64,000 bases of DNA, from the NCBI GenBank assembly GCA_014584315.1, contig JACTNA010000016.1:143788-207787 (forward strand), given 5' to 3'. The DNA comes from Planctomycetota bacterium. GTDB taxonomy: Bacteria > Planctomycetota > Phycisphaerae > Phycisphaerales > UBA1924. A model generated the notes under the pieces. It saw only the letters and a program-made list of their open reading frames with translations, made no database searches and had not been told where the DNA came from. The translations under genes and the position numbers were made by a program. The first letter of the stretch is position 1. Each line of letters starts with the position of its first letter. Positions 42,474 through 50,644 of the stretch are shown one piece after another.

Positions 42474-43357
42474 GCTCCCTTCCTGCCGACCTGCTCGGCG
42501 AGGTACTCCGGCAGGGCGTCGAGCCCGGAAGCCTGCAGCATCGACACGAGCGCCGGATCAGCGAACAACTGCTTGAGCGCCGAGCAGACGAACAGCAGCC
42601 GCGTCTCGCACACCTTCGCCTTCTGCACCAACATCCTCTGCTTGGAGGTCTCCCTTCTATATGCCTGCATCAGGGCGTCGCCCGTCATCTCCCTGCTCGC
42701 ACCCCGGCGGCGGGCGCCACCTGCCTTCCCGCCCAACCGGCGCGCCTCGATGAGACGCCGCGCCCGGAGCAGTTCCTTTCCCCGGAGATCGTTGCTCTCG
42801 TAGGCCTCCGCCAGAGCCCGCTGCACCTCGTCGTCATCGGAGGATGCGATGGTGACGGCGACGCTGATCGGGATCTGCCCCTTCTCCACGGCCCGCAGAA
42901 GCCGGTGTTCCCCCTGTTTGAGCAGCCGGAGAATGCCCTTGACGTAGGTCGGGTGCAGGTCGGTCCTATCCGCGATCTCCTGGAAGCTGTGGCCCCGGTC
43001 CTTGAGGTTGGCGATCTCGCGCAGGAGTTCGACGCAGGTCTGCCGGCGCCGGGCCAGGTTCTCGGCCAGGCTCATGAGCATCAGCTCCTCGCGCGTCGCC
43101 TCGATGACCAGCGCCGGCACCGTCGTCTCGCCCAGCTGCCGACAGGCCTCGAGCCGTCCCTGCCCGCAGACCAGCTCGTACATGGGCTTGTCGTCGCGAG
43201 TGCCGCGCTGCACCACCGTGATCGGCTTCTTGAGTCCGAGGTGCGAGATGTTGGTGACGATCTGCCGGAACTTGTGCTTGCCCCGTGAGCGCGGGTTCAC
43301 GACCACGATCTGGTCGATCGGAATCCGCACCACGTTCGTGTCCCTGGGACCGATCAT
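42470..43357 (-). CDS. ParB-like protein 2 of the recombinase operon
   Basis: A 295-residue ParB-family protein: IPIDQIVVVNPRSRGKHKFR, ELVCGQGRLEACRQLG (GQGR in the CTP-motif position), SLAENLARRRQT (ENxxR motif) and a helix-turn-helix SFQEIADRTDLHPTYVKGIL. The C-terminus is basic and helical. It differs from its neighbour in having a clear HTH, so the two may form a mixed complex. Overlaps of 4 bp with both neighbours show strict cotranslation. Confidence 0.88.
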   Translation of the reverse strand: MIGPRDTNVVRIPIDQIVVVNPRSRGKHKFRQIVTNISHLGLKKPITVVQRGTRDDKPMYELVCGQGRLEACRQLGETTVPALVIEATREELMLMSLAENLARRRQTCVELLREIANLKDRGHSFQEIADRTDLHPTYVKGILRLLKQGEHRLLRAVEKGQIPISVAVTIASSDDDEVQRALAEAYESNDLRGKELLRARRLIEARRLGGKAGGARRRGASREMTGDALMQAYRRETSKQRMLVQKAKVCETRLLFVCSALKQLFADPALVSMLQASGLDALPEYLAEQVGRKGA

Positions 43358-44904
43358 GCGACCGCCTCCACCTTGGCTACGCGGGCCATCCCGAGGAAGA
43401 ACTCCAGAGACTCGAACCGGAACGTGTCGATCGCGGCACCGTTGAACTCGGTGAGCTTCAGCTCGGGCATGTCCAGATCGATCGTCGGCAGCAGGTAGTA
43501 GTCCGTCGGCTGCTCATTGCTCGGGTCCATCCGCACCACGATGTGGATGTCTGCGATCCTGACGCTGGGCACGCGGAAGCGCCAGCGGAGCGAGCCGGCG
43601 ACCGTTGCACGGCATCGGGCCAGGTAGAGCGAGGCGCTGTAAAGGCCGTTGATCACCAGCACCTCGGACTCGGCGTCGCGTTCGACGCTGGCCCCCATCG
43701 TCTGCAGGTCCTGGATCATGTCCCCCATGAGGTGAGGATGGGCCGCGCGGAGCTGGCGGTTGATGGCTAGGTACTCGTAGTCGCGGTCCGGTGTGTACCC
43801 GGCCAGTCGGTAGGCGTTGATGAGGCTGCCGAACCGCGCCCGGTAGACGGAGCTCGACGGCATGCCGTCGGTCTCGTCGATCAGCGCCCCGGTCAGTTCC
43901 GGGTGGACAGCCAGCAGGGTCTTCAGACGGGCGAGCATCTCCTCGTCCGTGAAGTGGCGGTTGCGCTCCTGAATGATGCCACGCGCCATATAGAAGGTTT
44001 CGGGATCGATGATCGCATCGAAGGCGCCCTCGGCCCGGACCCACATGTCCGGAGGATTGACCACACGCTTGCGCTTGAGCTTGAAGGACACCCGGTTGTA
44101 GACGTTGTTGCCGATGTACTTCTCGTTGGACAGCACCTGGTGAACCATGCCCCGCGTCCAGGGACGCTCACACCCCGAGACGATTCCAGCGGCGTTCAGC
44201 TCGTCGGCGATGACTCGCTCGCTCTTGCCGTATTCGACGAAGCGCTCGTAGACCGACCGGACAATCTGGATCTCCTCTTCAGGCCCCGGCACGAGGATCA
44301 CTCGGTCGGTTTGCAGGCTCTTGTGCTCGCCGCGCTTGAGTACGCCCTTGGGATTGCCAGCGGCATCGATCAACATGCGGCGCAGGCCGAAGCCCGCGGG
44401 ACCGCCCTGACGGTAGCCGAGCTGGATGAGCCGGCACTGGCCCTTGAAGACCTTGTTGGAGAGTTCGCGGCTGTACTCACCCGCCATCGCGCGTTTGACA
44501 CCCTTGATGATGGTCGAGACTGGGCTGCCGTCGTTGGCGAACTGCTCCATGCAATACTCGACGTGGATGCCGGCCCGCTTGCAGGCGTACTCGTAGTAGG
44601 CGCTCTCATCCGAATCTTGGAAGCGACCCCAGCGGCTGACGTCGTACACCAGTATCGTCTTGAACTCGGCCCTGCCTCCTTGCACATCTGCGAGCATGCG
44701 CTGCAGAGCCTCGCGGCCCTCGATACGCAACCCGCTCTTGCCGTCGTCGGCATAGGTCTTAACGATCTGGAAGCCGCGGGCCTTGGCGTACTCGGCAATC
44801 GCGTCGCGTTGGTTCTCCGTCGAGTACTGCTGGTGCTCCGTGGACATACGCACGTACTGGGCGGCAGGAACAGGCGGTGCGTCGGGCTGATCGTGCTGGT
44901 GCAT
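43354..44904 (-). CDS. Large serine recombinase 2
   Basis: A 516-residue recombinase. The catalytic domain begins AAQYVRMSTEHQQYSTENQR (Ser in YVRMST), with ILVYDVSRWGRFQDSDES and VKRAMAGEYSRELSNKVFKG. The recombinase domain follows (GGPAGFGLRRMLIDAAGNPK, VSGCERPWTRGMVHQVLSNE). There is no zinc ribbon or coiled-coil tail, and the C-terminal 120 residues are a beta-rich domain of unknown type. It heads the operon with the two ParB-like proteins. It appears intact, unlike the recombinase at 27918. Confidence 0.93.
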   Translation of the reverse strand: MHQHDQPDAPPVPAAQYVRMSTEHQQYSTENQRDAIAEYAKARGFQIVKTYADDGKSGLRIEGREALQRMLADVQGGRAEFKTILVYDVSRWGRFQDSDESAYYEYACKRAGIHVEYCMEQFANDGSPVSTIIKGVKRAMAGEYSRELSNKVFKGQCRLIQLGYRQGGPAGFGLRRMLIDAAGNPKGVLKRGEHKSLQTDRVILVPGPEEEIQIVRSVYERFVEYGKSERVIADELNAAGIVSGCERPWTRGMVHQVLSNEKYIGNNVYNRVSFKLKRKRVVNPPDMWVRAEGAFDAIIDPETFYMARGIIQERNRHFTDEEMLARLKTLLAVHPELTGALIDETDGMPSSSVYRARFGSLINAYRLAGYTPDRDYEYLAINRQLRAAHPHLMGDMIQDLQTMGASVERDAESEVLVINGLYSASLYLARCRATVAGSLRWRFRVPSVRIADIHIVVRMDPSNEQPTDYYLLPTIDLDMPELKLTEFNGAAIDTFRFESLEFFLGMARVAKVEAVA

Positions 44905-44967
44905 GGCGGCGGTTCCGGTGCGTTGGGGCGGCGAACGGCGCGCGAGCGTGACGCGGCCAGAAGTACG

Positions 44968-45489
44968 TTACCGGCATCGCTTGCGGCAGCTGTCGGATTG
45001 GCGTCGGACCGCTGTCGGAAGTGCGTCGGCTTCAGAAAGGGCGCGCTTCTTGACGAGTCCGTAGTGGCCCGGGTTGCTCCCGTCGATCATGGCCGCCAGC
45101 TCGCCCATGCCGGCCACGGTGAGTTTCTTGCGCAGATCGCTCACCGCGCTTCGGATGGTGGACGGGGCCTTCGGCCCTCCCCAGAGGTCGAGCATGAGAC
45201 GTTCGGCCGGGATGTACTGGTTGGGTCGCTGGGCCAGCCGCTCCATCAAGCGGAAAGGCAGCGTGTACCCAAGGAAGCACGCCCGGTCTTCCCAATAGAC
45301 GGTGAGCGTGCGCCGATCCACGCGGCAGATGGCCTCGGCGAGATCGTCCGCGGAGACCGCGGTGGGGGCGGACGCGCCGAGTTCCTCGGCGATTCGGCTG
45401 AGTTCATCGACGTACTGGAGGACGGCCAGGAGACTCGTCCTGAGGGCCTTGGTGGTACGTGCAAACCGTTCGGCATCGTGTGGCGTCAT
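44968..45489 (-). CDS. Winged-helix DNA-binding protein (OmpR C-terminal type)
   Basis: A 173-residue protein. The N-terminal half is a coiled helix pair (LRTSLLAVLQYVDELSRIAE). The C-terminal half is an OmpR/PhoB-type winged helix (LPFRLMERLAQRPNQYIPAE, RLMLDLWGGPKAPSTIRSAV, SDLRKKLTV). There is no receiver domain. It lies 63 bp upstream of the serine recombinase in the same direction and may regulate that operon. ATG 45489 is chosen over an in-frame TTG at 45504. Confidence 0.75.
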   Translation of the reverse strand: MTPHDAERFARTTKALRTSLLAVLQYVDELSRIAEELGASAPTAVSADDLAEAICRVDRRTLTVYWEDRACFLGYTLPFRLMERLAQRPNQYIPAERLMLDLWGGPKAPSTIRSAVSDLRKKLTVAGMGELAAMIDGSNPGHYGLVKKRALSEADALPTAVRRQSDSCRKRCR

Positions 45490-45614
45490 GCCAAGGTTCT
45501 GCAACCCCGGCTCAGTCGTTCCTCGCGCCCAGCCCTTCTCGCGTGGTCAGCGTTGGAGTTTCACATCAACTTGACCGATCCATGCGGATTCTCATGCCAG
45601 CCCCAGCGACCGGA

Positions 45615-47105
45615 TCAGACTGTGCGACGTTCGCGCCGCACGATAGCGATGGCCGCGGTTCTCTGTTCCTCCCGCACCGAGAGACCCAGGAACTCGACGA
45701 TGCGCCTGACCTGGGCATGCGGGCTCGCGATCAGGTCGTGGTAGCTAAGCGTCAGGACGCGCTCGGCGGGAAGGCGCGCGAGCGCGCACGTCTTGGCCTC
45801 GCAGAGCGCCCGCTGGAGCCGCTCGCACTGCTCTGGCGTGGCGCGGAGCCAGTCGGTCGCCTTGACAGAACGGTCCACGAGGGAGCGGATCGATTCATCG
45901 ACTGGGCGGTCGATGTGGACGAACCGGCTCTCCGGCTCGAGGTCCAGGAGCATGTCGATCATGAAGCACAGGTGCGGGTACTTCCCGCCCATGACCGTAC
46001 CGCGCCACGCGGCCTCGCGCTGGCGCGCGTCGATCCACTCGCGGAGTAGCTTCCGCGTGGTCACGACCGGAACGGCCGGCTCGACGGATGGGAACGGGTA
46101 CGCCTCCTCGCAGATCGTCGCCAAGCCGTGGGCCTCGAAGCCGCCGGTCCCGCGGTTCTCGTAACCGACGAGGCGGTTGCCCATGTGCACGCCCAGGCGG
46201 TGGAGGATGCCAGCGGTGACGGACGAACCTGAGCGGTGCAGGCCGATGACCCACAAGGGAGGTCGATGGGCCGGGCTCGGCCCCTTCCCCCAACCATTCC
46301 AGAAGCGGTCTTGGGTGACGCGCCCGGAGATGTCGCTCGGTCCGCCGGCTTGGCCGACGATCCAGGTCGCCGGCGCGTAGACCTTGTGCCGGCCGGAGGC
46401 GTGGAGCAGCTCCATGCGGTGGTCGACGTGGTGCCGCGGGTGCCGGGCGTGCGACGGCCAGTCGCACAGGTGTTGGTACAGGACGCGGATGAACTCGCCC
46501 CGCACGGCGTAGGCCTGCGTGCGGTTGACCATGAAGGGGCGGACGACTTCGTCGTTCACCCTCTGGGGCTGCCGGACCCGCAGGCCGCGGTGCTGGCCGC
46601 CGAAGTACGCCTGCTCCCAGTCCGCGGGCAGCGCGCGGATGAAGCGGGCGGCCCGCTCCGCGAAGTCCGGCGGGAACAGCGCATCGTCCTCGAATACGAG
46701 CAGCACGCCCCCACGCCCCCCACAGCGGTCGAGGCCGTCGGATAGCGCCTGCTCGAGGATGCGGATGTGGCTGAGCATGCAGCCCCACGCGCCTCCGCCC
46801 TGCCGCCACCACGCCGGAGGCCGGACGGCCCGGCCGTTGACCGCCGGGAACCGCTGCACGCCTCGGATCGCGCAGTTGCGTTGGAACGCCTCCCATCGCT
46901 CGGGGCGTCGGTCGAGGTTGATGCACAAGGCGCGGACGTCTGCGCCGCCGGCGGACCGGGAGAGCAGTCTCAAAGTCTCATCTTCTAGCTCCCTCCGCGT
47001 GGGAGTCGTGGGGGACGTGGGGGCCGCATCCTTCTTTAGGGGCGCGGCGGCAGCCGGCACGAGGCGTTCGGCGAACGGCGGGGGTGGGAAGGTGGCGGTG
47101 GTCAT
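45615..47105 (-). CDS. Glycosyltransferase (family 25 type) fused to a sulfotransferase
   Basis: About 496 residues. Residues roughly 55-270 look like a GT25/LPS-type glycosyltransferase (ALCINLDRRPERWEAFQRNC, LVFEDDALFPPDFAERAARF with the DD motif, AYAVRGEFIRVLYQHL). Residues roughly 285-490 look like a PAPS-dependent sulfotransferase (LWVIGLHRSGSSVTAGILHR, a phosphosulfate-binding loop; FVHIDRPVDESIRSLVDR; LTLSYHDLIASPHAQVRRIV). A single chain that could add and sulfate a sugar is unusual. It is the last gene of the phage cluster, coupled by ATGA to the PolX-like gene. Confidence 0.82.
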   Translation of the reverse strand: MTTATFPPPPFAERLVPAAAAPLKKDAAPTSPTTPTRRELEDETLRLLSRSAGGADVRALCINLDRRPERWEAFQRNCAIRGVQRFPAVNGRAVRPPAWWRQGGGAWGCMLSHIRILEQALSDGLDRCGGRGGVLLVFEDDALFPPDFAERAARFIRALPADWEQAYFGGQHRGLRVRQPQRVNDEVVRPFMVNRTQAYAVRGEFIRVLYQHLCDWPSHARHPRHHVDHRMELLHASGRHKVYAPATWIVGQAGGPSDISGRVTQDRFWNGWGKGPSPAHRPPLWVIGLHRSGSSVTAGILHRLGVHMGNRLVGYENRGTGGFEAHGLATICEEAYPFPSVEPAVPVVTTRKLLREWIDARQREAAWRGTVMGGKYPHLCFMIDMLLDLEPESRFVHIDRPVDESIRSLVDRSVKATDWLRATPEQCERLQRALCEAKTCALARLPAERVLTLSYHDLIASPHAQVRRIVEFLGLSVREEQRTAAIAIVRRERRTV

Positions 47106-47614
47106 AGCTGGGTGGCGAGCCATTCCCGGAACGGCGGCGGCACGTGCGGCACGCCGATCAGGCGGAAGAACTGCTCCTCGGTGGGGGTGGGGACGGGTGC
47201 GGGGGCCGTGCCCTCGAGCGCATAGAGCCCAATCAACGGCCCGCGCTCGGCTTGAACGTCCGGCATGTCGTCGCTCCCGTCCGAGGCGAAGTCGAAGAGG
47301 TATCCCTTCACCCGTGCCCTTTCGCGCAGGGCGCGGTTCAGTTCCCGCGGCCCGGTCGAGAAGGCCAGGACGGCGCCGTAGGTTTCGGGCGTAGCGATGA
47401 ACAGGTCCGCCTCGCGCTCGGGATCGCGGAGGCGGTCGCCCGGCTCGGCGTGGAACGCCCAGGGGTCGTTGGTGACGATGAGCAGGTCGAGGTCGCCGAC
47501 CTCGGAAAGTCCACGACGGATCGAGCCGGTGATCTCGGCGTGCAATACGCGCTCGTCGGAGATGAGCCGGTCTCTGGCGACCAAGGCGCGTTGGAGAATG
47601 TCGAGCGTTCGCAT
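47102..47614 (-). CDS. Miniature PolX-family nucleotidyltransferase
   Basis: A 170-residue protein. The catalytic motif EITGSIRRGLSEVGDLDLLI (G-S-x-R-R then D-x-D) and the later segments STGPRELNRALRERARVKGY and EQFFRLIGVPHVPPPFREWL follow the palm and thumb pattern of family X DNA polymerases. The helix-hairpin-helix and 8-kDa domains and the PHP domain of bacterial PolX are missing. It may be a stand-alone nucleotidyltransferase acting on DNA ends or on another acceptor. Its place beside virion genes is unusual. Confidence 0.72.
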   Translation of the reverse strand: MRTLDILQRALVARDRLISDERVLHAEITGSIRRGLSEVGDLDLLIVTNDPWAFHAEPGDRLRDPEREADLFIATPETYGAVLAFSTGPRELNRALRERARVKGYLFDFASDGSDDMPDVQAERGPLIGLYALEGTAPAPVPTPTEEQFFRLIGVPHVPPPFREWLATQL

Positions 47615-47624
47615 GGTCCTTCCC

Positions 47625-48497
47625 CTAGAACGGCACCACTGAGGCGCTGGAACTGCCGCTGGAACTGAACGACGATCCGCTGCTCTTCACGCCGCTGCTG
47701 CCGCTGGAGCTCGATCCGCTTCCGCTGCCGGAGCTCGCGGCGTCGTTGTGGACGAAGACGCCGTCGGCGACGTAGACGTTGGTCCCGGGCACGTGCAGCG
47801 CCACCGTGCGCACGCTTCGCTCGATCCGCTCGACCGAAACAACCGTCTCGTCGGCCAGGTCGTGGCGCACGAGGCGGTCGCCGATGCGCAAGAGCTCGGC
47901 CGAGCAGAAGCCCGTCGCGCGGCCGCGACGGGTCAGGAACGGGTGCTCGAACGTGACCTTCACGCGGCCATTGATCAGGTAGAATCCATCGTGCGTGCCG
48001 TGGCGGACGTTGGCGACACGAGACGAGCACTCGGACAGAGTCCCAGCGCCGATCGCGTGCCACCGGTATTGGGCTGGCCATTCCGCGTCGCGCTGCAGGC
48101 CGGGAACGTCGAGCGACGCCACCTCGTCGCCGGTGCGAAGGCGCTCGATGGGGACGAGACGGCCGCCGGTCAGGCGCACGAGCGTTCCGTAGAGGAAGCA
48201 GTTCCCACCACCCCCGCCGCCACCGCCTCCGCCGCTCGATCCGCCGCCGCCCCCGGACCCTCCGCCCGATCCGCTGGAGCCGCTCGAATCGCCAGAACTC
48301 TCGGAGCTGGACGGTTGCGAGGGCTCGGACGTGCTGCTCCCGCTGGATGATCCGCTAGAGCTGCTGGGGCAGGGCGGGTTGAGCTGCGGGTTGCCGATGC
48401 GCGCGATAACCCATGCGATGTCGGGATCATCGCGCTGCCCCTTGGGTTGGACCCAGAGCAGGTGTGCGGAGCCGGTCGTGCTGCTCTTGAGGATCAC
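47625..48497 (-). CDS. Hint (intein-like) domain protein 1 with Ser/Gly arms
   Basis: A 290-residue protein. A short N-terminal domain (1-43) is followed by a Ser-rich then Gly-rich arm (44-98), a Hint domain (Cys100 to Asn251) and a Ser-rich tail ending VPF. The Hint domain starts NCFLYGTLVRLTGG, has the block-B-like VTFEHPFLT (His185) and ends VFVHN followed by Asp. Cys1 plus penultimate His and terminal Asn are the residues needed for splicing or C-terminal cleavage. A +1 Asp instead of Cys/Ser/Thr points to cleavage rather than ligation, as in bacterial intein-like proteins. It is a paralogue of the next gene and part of the tail cluster. Confidence 0.85.
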   Translation of the reverse strand: MILKSSTTGSAHLLWVQPKGQRDDPDIAWVIARIGNPQLNPPCPSSSSGSSSGSSTSEPSQPSSSESSGDSSGSSGSGGGSGGGGGSSGGGGGGGGGGNCFLYGTLVRLTGGRLVPIERLRTGDEVASLDVPGLQRDAEWPAQYRWHAIGAGTLSECSSRVANVRHGTHDGFYLINGRVKVTFEHPFLTRRGRATGFCSAELLRIGDRLVRHDLADETVVSVERIERSVRTVALHVPGTNVYVADGVFVHNDAASSGSGSGSSSSGSSGVKSSGSSFSSSGSSSASVVPF

Positions 48498-48509
48498 TCC
48501 GCGGCCTCC

Positions 48510-49823
48510 TCAGAAGGGCACCGTGGCGCCGCCAAGGGGCGCCGTGATCGCCGAGCTCGAACCCGACGACGAACTGCTGCTGCTGAAGGACGACCCGCTC
48601 TCCTTCTCGGAATCCGATTCGCTCGACGAGCCTGAACTCGAGCTGGAGCTGCTGCCCGCGCTGGCGGCCATGTCGTTGTGCGACCAGATTCCCTCGGCGA
48701 CGAAGGTGTTGGTTCCGGGGACATGGATCGAAACGGTCGCCACAGTCCCGTCGAAGCGCTCGACGCTCACGACGCGCTCCTCACTCAGGTCGTGGCGCAA
48801 AAGGTGATCGCCGACGCGGAGAAACTCCACGGAGCAGAACCCCAGCTCGCTCGCGCGCCTCACGAGGAGCGGATGCTCGAACGTGGCCTTGATGCGCCCG
48901 TTGACGAGGTAGAAGCCCTCGTGCTCGCCGCGCGTAACGGACGCGACCTCGGCCGCGCACCGCTCCATCCGTGTGCGGCCCGCGCGCCTGCGCCACCGGT
49001 ACTGCGCTCGCTCCGGCACGTCGGTCGTCAGACCGGGCACGCGCAGGGACGCCACGCGGTCGCCCTCGCGCAGGTCCTCGATGGGGACGAGGGAACTGTC
49101 GGCCAGACGCACGAGCGTGCCAACGAGGAAGCAGTTGCTCCCGGAGCCGCCACTGCCACCCGAACCCCCGCCTCCGCCGCCTCCACCACCCCCACCTCCT
49201 CCTCCGCCACCGCCCCCGCCACCACCTCCTCCGCCTCCTCCCCCGCCGGAACCGCCGCCTCCGCCCGAGCCGCCGCCGGAACCAGAACCGCCGCCCGATC
49301 CCCCGCCCGAGCTGCCACCGCCCCCGCCTCCTCCGCCGCTACTCCCGCCGCCGCTGCTGCCACCTCCTCCGCCACCGCCTCCGCTGGAGCTGCCCGCCTC
49401 GGGGTCGATGTCCGCGAAGCGGTCGCACTCGTCGATCATGCGGACGCGCGCCGGGCAGACGCCGTCTACGCAGGCGCGCCCGATGGCGTCTTTGGCGATG
49501 GGCTCGAGGAGCACGACGAAGCGCCCGGTGTGCTTGGGCTTGGGCTCGACGCCGCGGAGCGCCACGCGCGCCGCGAACTCGTCGAAGTTCTCGCCCGGGA
49601 ACACGACCGGACCGGCGATGCCGAGGATGTCGAAGCGCTTCTTGTCCTTGCCGCTGGCGTTGAGGATGGGCACGATCCCGGCCTGGCCAAAGGCGTGCAG
49701 CGTGTCGCCGGCGCCCGCGCCGTGTTCGCGGTGCGCCACCGCGGCGTCGACGAAGGCGTTGTACGCCGCGGCGGGGATCGCCAGCGGCTGTCCGGACCTG
49801 ACCTTGCGGAAGGTGTCTCCCAC
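48510..49823 (-). CDS. Hint (intein-like) domain protein 2 with poly-Gly arm
   Basis: A 437-residue protein. The N-terminal domain (about 1-143) is globular (FRKVRSGQPLAIPAAAYNAF, GIAGPVVFPGENFDEFAARV, VCPARVRMIDECDRF). A Gly-rich arm of about 85 residues follows, with an unbroken run of roughly 30 Gly. The Hint domain (about 230-384; NCFLVGTLVRLADSS, ATFEHPLLV, IWSHN then Asp) is followed by a Ser/Glu-rich tail ending VPF. It is the same layout as its neighbour. The N-terminal domain recalls planctomycete phage proteins, with function unknown. Likely exposed virion or tail-tip fibres released or attached by Hint cleavage (inference). Confidence 0.85.
   Translation of the reverse strand: MGDTFRKVRSGQPLAIPAAAYNAFVDAAVAHREHGAGAGDTLHAFGQAGIVPILNASGKDKKRFDILGIAGPVVFPGENFDEFAARVALRGVEPKPKHTGRFVVLLEPIAKDAIGRACVDGVCPARVRMIDECDRFADIDPEAGSSSGGGGGGGGSSGGGSSGGGGGGGGSSGGGSGGGSGSGGGSGGGGGSGGGGGGGGGGGGGGGGGGGGGGGGGGGGSGGSGGSGSNCFLVGTLVRLADSSLVPIEDLREGDRVASLRVPGLTTDVPERAQYRWRRRAGRTRMERCAAEVASVTRGEHEGFYLVNGRIKATFEHPLLVRRASELGFCSVEFLRVGDHLLRHDLSEERVVSVERFDGTVATVSIHVPGTNTFVAEGIWSHNDMAASAGSSSSSSSGSSSESDSEKESGSSFSSSSSSSGSSSAITAPLGGATVPF
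49140..49395 (-). repeat. Gly-codon repeat tract
   Basis: About 250 bp of nearly pure GGN codons (CCN triplets on the plus strand), with runs of CCG, CCT, CCC and CCA. Such tracts are prone to slippage and to G-quadruplex formation on the minus strand, so length variation between strains is expected. Confidence 0.85.
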
Positions 49824-49824
49824 G

Positions 49825-50634
49825 TCAGATCCCCAAACCGGCGAAGTTGCCCGAGTCGTACACCTTCTCGACGTAGGCGGCGATGGGTCGCTTCACGAGC
49901 GCCTTGGCCTCGTCGTCCGTGCGGTCACCGAATCGCGCCCACAGGTACTCCCAGCCTTTCTTAGCGATCCCCGTGATCTCGCCGACCTTGAGGTTGGTGG
50001 CGTTGGGACTGGCGGCGAAGCGGAACGTGACCTCCCAGTCCTGCGTGCCGCCCGGCGCCACGCGCTTGGAACCCGACGCGCCCAGGAACAGCACCTCGCC
50101 CGCGGCAAAGCCGCGGAACGAGCCGCTGTTGACCTTGCCGGTCAGGCCGAAGAGCGTGAGCTTGTAGTTCTGCGTGACCTGCGACTCGGGCAGATAGTGC
50201 GTCTCGGAGAAGTTGTAGACGGGGACGACGATGTCCACGCCCTCGACGCCGCTGTCCGTGACGCCGATGGCAGTCTTGAAGTCCGGAGCGGTCTTGCCGG
50301 GCGGGGCCTTGCGCGTGATCGTCTGCAGACTGTGCGTGATGTGACGCGTTCCGCCGCCGGTATCGAACGAGAAGACGCTCTCGCCCGTCTGCGGCCCGCC
50401 GAAGGAGGCTGCGCTGTAGCGCACGGTGCCGTCCCACAGGTCCGGCCCCTGCGGCTCGATCTGCACGTCCTGGCGGACCAGCCCGTCGTAGTCGGCCGGG
50501 GCCTCGGCCTCCAGCGCAGCCCGCGCGGCCAGATCATCGTCGGTGCCCTTGATCCAGTAGCGCAGCTCGACCGATGGGCTCTTGCCCGCGACGGTCGATC
50601 GGCTCTCGAATCGTTCCTCGACGACGATGGGCAC
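49825..50634 (-). CDS. Phage tail-associated structural protein
   Basis: A 269-residue protein between the tape measure and the Hint proteins, starting MPIVVEERFESR. It is beta-rich: SPSVELRYWIKGTDDDLAAR, LWDGTVRYSAASFGGPQTGE, YNFSETHYLPESQVTQNYKL, WEVTFRFAASPNA. There is no transmembrane span or enzymatic motif. Position in phage gene order suggests a distal tail or baseplate component. I do not recognise a named family. Confidence 0.72.
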   Translation of the reverse strand: MPIVVEERFESRSTVAGKSPSVELRYWIKGTDDDLAARAALEAEAPADYDGLVRQDVQIEPQGPDLWDGTVRYSAASFGGPQTGESVFSFDTGGGTRHITHSLQTITRKAPPGKTAPDFKTAIGVTDSGVEGVDIVVPVYNFSETHYLPESQVTQNYKLTLFGLTGKVNSGSFRGFAAGEVLFLGASGSKRVAPGGTQDWEVTFRFAASPNATNLKVGEITGIAKKGWEYLWARFGDRTDDEAKALVKRPIAAYVEKVYDSGNFAGLGI

Positions 50635-50644
50635 GGGGTCTCCC

